Origin: JAFGED01 sp034430835
GTDB lineage: Bacteria > Chloroflexota > Anaerolineae > B4-G1
NCBI GenBank assembly: GCA_034430835.1
Contig: DAOUDX010000351.1
Span: forward strand, 1-15,318
DNA length: 15,318 bases
Direction of reading: 5' to 3'
A program made the position numbers and the translations under genes. Under the pieces are notes generated by a model. It searched no databases. It saw nothing but the letters and a program-made list of their open reading frames with translations, and was not told the DNA's origin. This document shows positions 1 to 9,100 of this stretch, one piece after another (the stretch's first letter is position 1; each line of letters opens with the position of its first letter).

Positions 1-32
1 TCGTAATCAACCGTTTTGAATTTGCGGGCCAT
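1..32 (-). CDS. 5' end of a gene leaving the window, possibly an IS transposase
   Basis: The minus strand starts with ATG at position 32 and reads MARKFKTVDY up to the window edge, so only about ten residues are visible. A purine-rich AAGGGGTGA lies about eight bases upstream and can serve as ribosome binding site. From memory, this N-terminus resembles a group of DDE transposases that begin MARKFKTxDYE. Ten residues are too few for a firm call. The DNA from 1 to about 130 is clearly more AT-rich than the flanking genes, and a perfect 9-bp stem-loop lies at 98-120, which would fit an insertion sequence end. It could equally be an ordinary small host gene. Confidence 0.4.
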   Translation of the reverse strand, partial: MARKFKTVDY

Positions 33-56
33 AAACGTCACCCCTTGCCAAGAGTT

Positions 57-323
57 TTAGACGTGTTCAATGACCGCAATTTTACCGCCAATTGTGTTCG
101 GAGAGAAGTCCTCTCTCCGACAGGCTGCTAGAGACAGCGCTATGTAACCAACGAGTTTACAAACGGTCTTGAGGATACCCTTTATGGCTTCCATCCGCTG
201 CTTACCCTGGATAGGCGCTTTCGCTGGATTGCCAAATCCGGCGACCGGACAGTCAGAATCTACACCAGTCAAGCCGCTAGTGGCCTGCCGATATAATGCG
301 TCTTCCGCTTCCGAATCCCCCAT
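57..323 (-). CDS. Doubtful 88-residue hypothetical protein
   Basis: This ORF starts at ATG 323, twelve bases after the hydrolase stop codon. It is preceded by a strong Shine-Dalgarno-like AGGAGGAGGG about five bases from the start, so translation as the last gene of the hydrolase operon is possible. I do not recognise the product. Residues 1-67 are mixed polar with a short hydrophobic stretch (GYIALSLAA) near residues 59-67. The tail from about residue 68 is encoded by AT-rich DNA that includes the 98-120 stem-loop and may belong to a mobile element. Third-position GC is visibly lower than in the neighbouring genes. It may be a host gene truncated by an insertion sequence, or a chance frame. 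Confidence 0.35.
   Translation of the reverse strand: MGDSEAEDALYRQATSGLTGVDSDCPVAGFGNPAKAPIQGKQRMEAIKGILKTVCKLVGYIALSLAACRREDFSPNTIGGKIAVIEHV
98..120. repeat. Perfect 9-bp inverted repeat, possible mobile element end
   Basis: TCGGAGAGA at 98-106 is exactly complementary to TCTCTCCGA at 112-120, with a 5-base loop. Neither strand has a T-run after it, so it is not a convincing intrinsic terminator. It lies where base composition changes, upstream of the truncated gene at 1-32. It could be part of an insertion sequence end or its regulatory leader. Confidence 0.5.
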
Positions 324-335
324 CCAGCCCTCCTC

Positions 336-1919
336 CTACGGGACCACGAAACGCGGTCCTTCCATCTCCGCAATGCACGCACCATCCGGTTCGGCGGCCG
401 GATCGTCGAGGAACGCCAGAGCGATACCCAGCGCACAGAGATTCCCGGCGCTCGGAGCATGCCCCTCGCCGGGGAACTCGAAGTAGTAGCTGTTGCTCAG
501 GGTCTCGCCGACCCGCCGGCCAAACAGCGGCGGCGTGGTCGGGTCGTACTCGCCGGTGAGGATGAGGGTCGGAATGTCGCTGACCAGCGGCCTGCCGTCG
601 CGCGGGTCAAAGGGCGCCGCTCCCCACGCATCACACACCGCAAACACGTCCTCGCCGCTGAGGGACATGATGCCGAGCGCCTCGGTCAAGTGAAAGTTGG
701 CGATCAACTCGTCGAGCGCCTCCGGCGTGCTCGTGTAGACGTACTCGTGACACTCTACCGATATCATCATACCCAGGCTGAGATAATCATAGGTCGCCAG
801 CGGGATGAGCAGAGCGTAGGCCAGGTTTTCATAGTTGCCGTCCCGGACCTGATAGATCGCCTGCGGCACGAGGGGGATGGTGTACGTCGAGTTCAGCGCC
901 TCCACCGCCGCCGTGGTAAACAGGGCCCCGTTCACCGGCACGCGGAAGGTCTCCTCGCCGAGGGGATTGCTCACCTCGACCGTGATCGGCTCGGCGTCGA
1001 GCTGCGCCACGAGGTTGTAGAACACGACCTCCAGGTCCGGGTAGGCGGCGTTGCACGCCGGGTCGGCGGCGCAGCCATCGAAGAGCACTTGCAGCGCGGT
1101 GTCATTCGAGACTTCGGCGTACACGCTGACGTCGATAGGCACCACAGAATCGAGCACGACGCTGCGGACGATCTCGGGGTGATAGCGCATCACCGCCTGA
1201 GCCAGCCGCGTGCCGTAGGAGATGCCGTACAGGTTCACCTGCTCGTAACCCAGCACGGCGGCGATATCCCTGACATCGGCAGCGCTATCGGTGCTGGTGT
1301 AGGCGGCCAGGTTCGCGCCGCTCATCCGCAGGCGATCGCGGCACGTCATCAATGTCCTGATGTAACGGTCAACATCTATCTCTTCGGGGAAGCCTTCCTG
1401 GAAATCCTGCAGGATGCGCAGCTTGACCTCCCAGCAGTCGAGGTTGGGTTCGGAGAACCCTGTGCCGCGCTGGTCGAAAAAGATAAAGTCTCGCGTCTCC
1501 AGGACCGGCTTGACGAAGCTATTGTACCACCCGGCGCTCCATTCGAGGGAGCCGCCGCCGGGGCCGCCCTGCAGGTAGATGACCGGGTCGGGGACTGGCG
1601 TCTCAGCGGTGCTACGGTAGATGGCCACGGCCAGCCGCACCGTGTCGTCAGGATCGCCGCCGCGATCCTCCGGCACGATGACAAAGCCGCACTCAACCGC
1701 CGCGCCTGCGGGGGCGCGGAAAGGACAGTCGGCAGGCTCAAAGACAGGGGTGTAGGCCACCTCCGTCGGAATCGGTGTGGGGGTGGGGGTCGGCGTCGCA
1801 GTAGGAGTGGGGGTAGCCGTCGGAGTGGGAGTGGCGATCAGCGCAGTGATGTTGCCGCAACTGAGAGTGATCAGCAGCGTCATCGCAAGCACGGTGAGCG
1901 AGAGGTTGCTTCTTGTCAC
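336..1919 (-). CDS. Secreted alpha/beta hydrolase of the TAP-like (tripeptidyl aminopeptidase) family
   Basis: This 527-residue exported serine hydrolase starts at a GTG that overlaps the stop codon of the upstream gene (GTGA), with GGAGG a few bases upstream. Residues 1-21 form a hydrophobic signal ending in LSCG. Cys21 could be lipidated, but the lipobox is weak. A Thr-Pro/Ala repeat linker follows at about 30-52. The alpha/beta hydrolase fold shows the oxyanion segment QGGPGGG (117-123), DQRGTG (149-154) and the nucleophile elbow GISYG with Ser234. The other expected catalytic residues are Asp459 (GEYDPTTP) and His487 (GEGHAP). The ECHEY and VCDAW cysteines and the C-terminal arrangement match TAP-like hydrolases, which remove N-terminal peptides or act on related amide and ester substrates. 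The substrate cannot be told from sequence. Length and layout look complete. Confidence 0.93.
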   Translation of the reverse strand: MTRSNLSLTVLAMTLLITLSCGNITALIATPTPTATPTPTATPTPTPTPIPTEVAYTPVFEPADCPFRAPAGAAVECGFVIVPEDRGGDPDDTVRLAVAIYRSTAETPVPDPVIYLQGGPGGGSLEWSAGWYNSFVKPVLETRDFIFFDQRGTGFSEPNLDCWEVKLRILQDFQEGFPEEIDVDRYIRTLMTCRDRLRMSGANLAAYTSTDSAADVRDIAAVLGYEQVNLYGISYGTRLAQAVMRYHPEIVRSVVLDSVVPIDVSVYAEVSNDTALQVLFDGCAADPACNAAYPDLEVVFYNLVAQLDAEPITVEVSNPLGEETFRVPVNGALFTTAAVEALNSTYTIPLVPQAIYQVRDGNYENLAYALLIPLATYDYLSLGMMISVECHEYVYTSTPEALDELIANFHLTEALGIMSLSGEDVFAVCDAWGAAPFDPRDGRPLVSDIPTLILTGEYDPTTPPLFGRRVGETLSNSYYFEFPGEGHAPSAGNLCALGIALAFLDDPAAEPDGACIAEMEGPRFVVP

Positions 1920-2347
1920 GGCTCGCCTCCAATATCGCTCTCTGCCATTTCATCGCGGACTTGCTCAAGCCGACGGAGTATGGCCGCGATGTGCCCGCTC
2001 GCAAACACACCTGCCAGGTGACCCTCCACGAACCGATCGGCCCGCACGTGCGCCGTGAGCAGCTTGCGGAGCGTCAGCAGGTTGGCTCCTGCAAGGCTAT
2101 CGGGATCAGATTGATAGCGTCTGGCTTCCTCCTTCCAACTCGTCCAGTCGAAATGGACGATGATGCGTTGCTCATAGAGGGTTTGGACAAAGCCGTTGAC
2201 CTCGGGGCGGTATACAAAGACCGGCAAGCTACCCTCACGTGTCTGCCACTCTCCGGCCTGGTAGCCTGCCCGCTCGAAGGTGGGGAGGTACTCGAGAACG
2301 GCATCGATTTGTTCAGGCCCGATCTCGGGGACAGACGTTTCGTTCAT
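1916..2347 (-). CDS. DUF6508-like small cytoplasmic protein
   Basis: This 143-residue soluble protein has no signal peptide or membrane segment. The pattern of a leading 'LEYLPTFERAG', then 'GEW', 'YRPEVNGFVQTLYE', 'DWTSW' and the C-terminal 'LTAHVRADRFVEGHLAG' fits my recollection of the DUF6508 family, which has no assigned function. It is the first gene of a unit with the secreted hydrolase, overlapping it by four bases, so the two are probably translationally coupled. A TATAAT box lies only nine bases upstream of the ATG and no Shine-Dalgarno is visible, so the mRNA is probably leaderless. The family assignment is less certain than the gene. Confidence 0.85.
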   Translation of the reverse strand: MNETSVPEIGPEQIDAVLEYLPTFERAGYQAGEWQTREGSLPVFVYRPEVNGFVQTLYEQRIIVHFDWTSWKEEARRYQSDPDSLAGANLLTLRKLLTAHVRADRFVEGHLAGVFASGHIAAILRRLEQVRDEMAESDIGGEP

Positions 2348-2355
2348 CTGGCCTG

Positions 2356-2384
2356 ATTATATCCCAACGCCAGGCCTTGTACAA
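2356..2384 (-). promoter_or_regulatory. Predicted sigma-70-type promoter for the DUF6508/hydrolase operon
   Basis: On the minus strand TTGTAC (2379-2384) and TATAAT (2356-2361) are separated by 17 bp. Transcription would begin around 2347-2350, at or almost at the start codon, implying a leaderless transcript. Confidence 0.6.
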
Positions 2385-2401
2385 ACGCCGGTTTGCAGCC
2401 A

Positions 2402-2477
2402 CCCCCCTCTCACTCCCCCCGCCTGGCAGGGGGAAAATACGCCCTTCCCCGCCAGCGGGGGGAGGTTGGGGTGAGGG
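2402..2477. repeat. GC-rich intergenic palindromic repeat (REP/MITE-like)
   Basis: Two arms of about 31 bases, 2402-2433 and 2447-2477, are imperfect inverted copies of each other (C-rich on the left, G-rich on the right). They are separated by a short AT-containing centre. Each arm also contains a smaller hairpin: CCCCC/GGGGG around a GCCTGGCA loop on the left, CCCC/GGGG around GCCAGC on the right. The layout resembles dispersed intergenic palindromes (REP or small MITEs) seen in many bacterial genomes. It lies between the divergent DUF6508 and clpB promoters. No second copy is seen in this window. Confidence 0.65.
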
Positions 2478-2505
2478 CCTCTTACACAAATCCAACGCCG
2501 CGCTA

Positions 2506-2534
2506 TTGCGCCTCTAACAAAGGCGCGATACAAT
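2506..2534 (+). promoter_or_regulatory. Predicted clpB promoter with an inverted repeat in the spacer
   Basis: TTGCGC (2506-2511) and TACAAT (2529-2534) are spaced by 17 bp. A dyad, GCGCCT (2508-2513) and AGGCGC (2521-2526), overlaps the -35 box and fills the spacer. This is a natural place for a repressor. It does not match the CIRCE element bound by HrcA. Transcription would start near 2541, giving a leader of about 64 bases. Confidence 0.6.
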
Positions 2535-2550
2535 ACGGGCGGTTTGACAA

Positions 2551-2601
2551 GTGAAGCGTAATCTATTGCGCTTCACGTTTCACGCATCTTACTGGAGTGA
2601 A
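2551..2601 (+). promoter_or_regulatory. clpB 5' leader with competing hairpins
   Basis: GTGAAGCG (2551-2558) pairs perfectly with CGCTTCAC (2569-2576), leaving a 10-base loop. A second TTCAC (2579-2583) can pair with GTGAA (2597-2601), which begins at the last base of the GGAG ribosome binding site (2594-2597). TTCAC at 2572-2576 could also choose between the two GTGAA partners. For a heat-shock gene this arrangement could work as a temperature- or structure-sensitive leader. That function is inferred only from the pairing. Confidence 0.4.
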
Positions 2602-2604
2602 CTT

Positions 2605-5178
<2,574 letters not shown>

Positions 5179-5179
5179 A

Positions 5180-5212
5180 AAGTGACCGGCATCGTAAAAG
5201 CGCCGGTCACTT
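5180..5212. terminator. Hairpin between convergent clpB and HEPN genes
   Basis: A perfect 11-bp stem, AAGTGACCGGC (5180-5190) with GCCGGTCACTT (5202-5212), begins one base after the clpB stop and overlaps the stop codon of the minus-strand HEPN gene. There is no T-run on the plus side. On the minus side it is followed by TTCTATTT, so it is a better intrinsic terminator for the HEPN transcript, and probably serves both. Confidence 0.65.
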
Positions 5213-5585
5213 ATCCTACCAGTCGCTCCACCCAGCCCACGACTGCCCCGGCCAACGCAATCGCCTCTCGGTATTCTTCCTCCGTCACCGGTTCCATCGG
5301 GCCGGGATAGCGGGCTTCGACAGCGTAATCAGACAGAATCACAGCTTCGCTGATCTCCTCCGGCAAGGCGACACCGTTTCGTTCCAAGAGGCTCAACAGC
5401 TCTGCGATGTCGTGCACGAACCGAAACGGAATTCCGTAGAACAGGAGTAGGGCCTTGAGCGCTTTTTCTGCTGCCTGTTGGGCATCAAAGCACAGGTCTT
5501 CCAACAAGACCTCTGGGGGGTAGGGCTGTTTGGCCCGAACCAGGTTACTGCGCGCCCGTCTGAGCCAGTGGGCAGGCGTCCCCAA
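5211..5585 (-). CDS. HEPN-domain protein (COG2250-type), partner of the MNT gene
   Basis: This 124-residue all-helical protein has the HEPN signature: WLRRARSNL near the N-terminus, LCFDAQQAAEKALKALL (31-47), GIPFRFVHDI (51-60) and YAVEARYPG (87-95). HEPN proteins pair with minimal nucleotidyltransferases (MNT). Some pairs are toxin-antitoxin systems in which HEPN is an RNase with an R-x4-6-H motif. Here the only nearby pair is R55 and H58, two residues apart, so the classical RNase motif is not present and toxicity is uncertain. The start is TTG 5585, eight bases after the MNT stop, with no clear ribosome binding site, so translational coupling is likely. The start is the weakest part of this call. 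Confidence 0.88.
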   Translation of the reverse strand: MGTPAHWLRRARSNLVRAKQPYPPEVLLEDLCFDAQQAAEKALKALLLFYGIPFRFVHDIAELLSLLERNGVALPEEISEAVILSDYAVEARYPGPMEPVTEEEYREAIALAGAVVGWVERLVG

Positions 5586-5593
5586 ATGCAGAC

Positions 5594-5917
5594 TCAGGCG
5601 GCATAGATGACCTTTCCCTCTTCCAGCGCGGGTTGGATAACCAGGCCAGGGTTTTTCCCGTACTGTTTCAGGTCGTCGGTGGTTGCCACCACGATGTCCG
5701 TGGCAAACCCAACCCCCACCAGGTTGCGGTAAATCGTCTGGGCCAGCCGTCTCCGGTGGGGAGTCTCCTCGACCACGACGAGCAGATCGACATCGCTATG
5801 AGGTCCCATCTTGCCTTGCGCGGCAGAGCCGAAAAGGACGATCTGTTGGGGATGCGCCACTGCAACAACCCGCCGCACGATCTCTTGCAGTATCTCCGGG
5901 GTCAGAACTTGAGCCAT
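5594..5917 (-). CDS. MNT minimal nucleotidyltransferase-domain protein
   Basis: This 107-residue protein carries the nucleotidyltransferase signature GS-x10-DxD: G30-S31, then D42 and D44 in SDVDLLVVVEE, with a plausible third metal-binding Asp74 in FATDIVV. MNT proteins of this type transfer nucleotides to a partner. In the characterised MntA-HepT pairs the MNT protein is the antitoxin and AMPylates the HEPN toxin. It is the first gene of the two-gene unit with the HEPN protein. GGGAG lies about five bases before ATG 5917, and a good promoter lies upstream. Catalytic residues look intact. Whether this is a stress-response toxin-antitoxin or another MNT/HEPN module cannot be told from sequence alone. 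Confidence 0.92.
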   Translation of the reverse strand: MAQVLTPEILQEIVRRVVAVAHPQQIVLFGSAAQGKMGPHSDVDLLVVVEETPHRRRLAQTIYRNLVGVGFATDIVVATTDDLKQYGKNPGLVIQPALEEGKVIYAA

Positions 5918-5936
5918 TGTTCTCCCTTCCGCTCAC

Positions 5937-5965
5937 ATTGTAGCATGTCCAGATGGAGCGTGCAA
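5937..5965 (-). promoter_or_regulatory. Predicted promoter of the MNT/HEPN pair
   Basis: On the minus strand TTGCAC (5960-5965) and TACAAT (5937-5942) are 17 bp apart, with transcription starting near 5930. The promoter ends only about 25 bp from the sharp boundary of the clpB relic at 5991, so the module carries its own promoter. Confidence 0.6.
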
Positions 5966-5990
5966 GTAGCATAGGCCATCAGGCCAGCCT

Positions 5991-6022
5991 CCGGTCTACG
6001 GCGCGCGGCCGCTCAAGCGCGT
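5991..6022 (+). repeat. 32-bp direct repeat, copy 2 (start of the clpB relic)
   Basis: This is the second copy of the exact repeat at 5032-5063. The two copies start 959 bp apart and bracket the current clpB 3' end plus the MNT/HEPN pair. It may be a recombination or attachment-like site. No integrase gene lies between the copies. Confidence 0.85.
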
Positions 6023-6140
6023 GATCCAGCGCCAGGCGCAGGATCCACTGGCGCTGGCGCTCTTGCGCGGCGAGTTCCGCGAGGGGGATACGGTGAAGGT
6101 GGAAACGCGCGAGGGTGAGATTGTGTTTGAGAAGGCGTAA
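5991..6140 (+). pseudogene. Relic of a second clpB 3' end
   Basis: Reading in frame from 5991, the plus strand encodes PVYGARPLKRVIQR and continues to a TAA at 6138-6140, about 50 codons matching the ClpB C-terminus encoded at 5032-5178. There is no start codon context and no clpB sequence upstream of 5991, so it is a fragment, not a gene. By hand comparison the first 32 bases (5991-6022 against 5032-5063) are identical. The following 112 bases differ at about 25 positions, mostly third codon positions or conservative changes (overall about 83% identity). The reading frame is still open and its own hairpin follows. That suggests a displaced or residual true clpB end under recent selection, not random decay. 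Confidence 0.9.
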
Positions 6141-6145
6141 TGACG

Positions 6146-6174
6146 AAGGAGCCTGGCACTTCGCCAGGCTCCTT
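6146..6174. terminator. Hairpin after the clpB relic
   Basis: A perfect 12-bp stem, AAGGAGCCTGGC (6146-6157) with GCCAGGCTCCTT (6163-6174), has a 5-base loop and lies five bases after the relic's stop codon and ten bases before the end of the convergent large gene. It has no long T-run. It is positioned as the original clpB terminator and now probably ends the minus-strand transcript as well. Confidence 0.6.
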
Positions 6175-6183
6175 GCTACCAAG

Positions 6184-9100
6184 TCATCGCCTATCTGGCG
6201 GGAAATCGGCTACAGGAGGCGAAAACAGCCACGCGGGAAACACGGACTCTAACCCCGCTGCTCCTTCCGTGACCTGCACTGGACCCGTCACGTTGTTGTA
6301 CGCACCACCCACACGCTCGTGACCTTCCAACACGGCACCGTAGGACGTGGCCGGGTTCCAGGCATCCACCTGAGCGTATACCTCCACACCAGCCGGCAGT
6401 GGCCAGGACACCTGGCTGTAGTGGGACGAGTAGTAGGCACCGTTGACGGTCAGCGTCAACACGCTGCCCGCAGCCATGTCCGTCGTGACGCCCCACACCA
6501 GCCCCTGGTCGCACAGGTCGTTCCAGATCTGGTTGACGGCGGTGGGCGGCGGCACCGGATCGATGTACACATCGACCCAGAAGTCGTCCGTGGCCGGCCC
6601 GTCGCCGACGTTCGCGATGACGACCTGCACGTTGTTCGTGGTAGCGACGATGCTTCTCACCACCAAATCGGGCGCCGCTTGGTAGCCCTGAAACACCAAG
6701 GGCAAGTAAATCTGACTGTGTCCGACGCCGATGGCCAGTTCGCCGCCGATGGTGGCTTCGACGACCTGCTGGGCGTAGACGTTCAGGAAACGACCGTCGG
6801 CGCTTTCGATGAGCAGCTTTTGCCCCCCGGTTTCCGACACTGTGGTGGTGGCGGTCAGCGTGAGCCACAGCGTCCGTCGCACGCCAGGGCCGATGTCGCC
6901 CAGCGACCAGACGACGCTGTCGGTAGTCGCCTGGTGCCAGGGCGGGTTCGCAGACAGCGGCACCACGCCAGCTGGAATGGTGTACGTGACCAGGGCGTTC
7001 GCCGCGATGTCGTCTCCCCCGTTCACCAGGGTGCCCTCCACGACGACGTCGGTGCTCGCGTCGGGCGGGATCGGTCCGCCGGGCTCGCGCACGACGTAGC
7101 TCACCGATAGCACCGCGCCGTGGGCCTCCACCGTCTCGGCATTGCCAGTGTCCATCTGCGTCTGGTCAAAGCTGTCCACGTACGTGACGACCGGCTCGTA
7201 GTCGGCGATGGCCGTGCCGCTCCAATCGACGGCGATGTCGGACTGGAGGATTACGTAGAGCGTGCGCGTCTCCTGACCTGCGTCGAGCCAGGGCATCACC
7301 TGGGCGTATTCCGGCAGGGTGAAGGTCACGTCGCTGCCGTCTGCAGATGAAACCGTGCTCGTGGCGACTCCGCCGCGGAACGTGACGTAGAGCGCGCCGG
7401 ACGTGTCGCTGCCCGGATGGGCGTGGTCGTAGTTGATGGCATCCACCAGCGCCATCGCCTCGGTCACGTTGGCGATACGGGCATCGCGGAGTGTGACCCA
7501 CGGTGGCAGACGGTCCGCCAGCTCGACGTCTGTGGCCGGCCCAAAGACCGTGTACACCTTGCCGCTGGCATCCTTGACGCCCAGTTGGGCCGGCGGGATG
7601 CGAAAGTCGGCCGGGATGTTATCGCCGGTCAGCGTGAAGGTGATCGGATAGACCCGGCCCCGCTCGCCGGGGAACGGATCGGCCACTTCCACGTCAAAGT
7701 AGTAGACGCCCTTCCAGGCATCCCCGATGTCCTCGGCGTTGAGGAACGGAAAGTCAAAGAACAGCGGCTCGATCTGGGTGGTCTCGGTGTAGGTGCGCAG
7801 CGTCACGGTGATGCCGGGAGGCGCTTCTGCCGCCAGGCTGAGATTGGTGAGGGAGATGCCGGTGTTGTTGTTGATCTCGACCCGCACCTGGGTGGCCTCG
7901 CCGGGAGAGACGCGCGACCACAGCACTTCACGCTGGTGGCGGCCGCCGACGTAGGTGGTAGCGGCCATGTCACCAAAGCCATAGCTCTGGATGAACGGAT
8001 CTTCGGTGAACAGTCGGGGCTCCCATGGGTCCTCCAGACGAACGAAATGGTACACTGTATCGCTATAGGTGGCTATGTGAACGGGCGCGACCTGTTTGGT
8101 CAGCGTGATGTCGCTGCGCAGGCCAAAGACAGCCTGGACGTGGCTATCGAACACCTCGTAGCGGCTGGGGCCGACGGCCTTCTGATGGTAGACGAAGCGC
8201 GCGCCGTCGTTGATCTTCATCACGCCCTCGCGGTGGACCTTGGAGGCGTCCAGCGTGCCCGTGATCTCGATCACCTCGTAGGCCTGGCTGTCGAGCTCCT
8301 GCTGGAAGTAGAGATAGGTGTAGGCAGGTGTGTCGATCACGTCCGTCAGCACGGTGGCACCGGGCCCCTTGCCCTGCAAGTCCTGGAAGCTCCAAGAATC
8401 CTCCCAGGTACCGTTGACCGGCTGCAGGGTGAAGCCCAATCCCCTGAACATCCCCTGACTGATCAGGGTCTCGTCCCGTCTTAGAGGCGGCATCGCCGGG
8501 TCGAAATTGGAGTGGGTCTTGACCATCAGGTGCAGGTCGGCCTGCTCGCGCGATGGGAACTCCAGCACACGGTCGGTACGCTGGCCGTCGCCGTCCCAAT
8601 CGACGCGCATTTCAAAGGTCGTGTTGACCACGGCGTGGTACTCGGGCGGTGGGAAGGGCACGATGTCGTAAAAGACGGTGCGCAACTCCATCTCGCGGGG
8701 CCGTTCCCAGATGTCGTCGTAGGTCACGCGGCTCGCGACCGGCCCTTCGGGGATGGTGACGATGCCGCTGGACAGGTACTCGTGGTAGGGGATGGGATGG
8801 CCGCCCAGGTTGGTGAAGACGGAGCCGCCGGAGCCGTTCAGCACGACGCCGCTATCGACGTGCGGGTCGCTGGCAAAGGATACCTTGCGGCCCAAAAGCT
8901 CCTGGCTGAAAATGCCGTAGCGCACGGCCGGCTCCAGGTAGTCGTAACCGGGCATGTCGCCCAAGTCCCAGGTGAGGACGACTGCGGGCAAGCGGATGGC
9001 CCCATCGGCTGCGACGTTGATGTAGGCGGCGTAGGCCGGCGGGATGGTGACACTATTGCTCAACTCGTTGGTGTAGGTGTAGATAGTCACCCCGTCCCAG

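Noticed and set aside
2402..2477. The GC-rich palindrome as a CRISPR repeat or terminator
   Set aside because: There is only one inverted pair with no direct repeats or spacers, and it lies between divergent promoters where no transcript ends.
2551..2604. GTG at 2551 as clpB start, adding 18 residues
   Set aside because: The GTG is part of a leader hairpin and lacks a ribosome binding site, while ATG 2605 has GGAG and gives a standard ClpB N-terminus.
2361..2604. CIRCE/HrcA or CtsR operator upstream of clpB or clpC
   Set aside because: Neither the TTAGCACTC/GAGTGCTAA dyad nor tandem CtsR heptads are present upstream of either gene.
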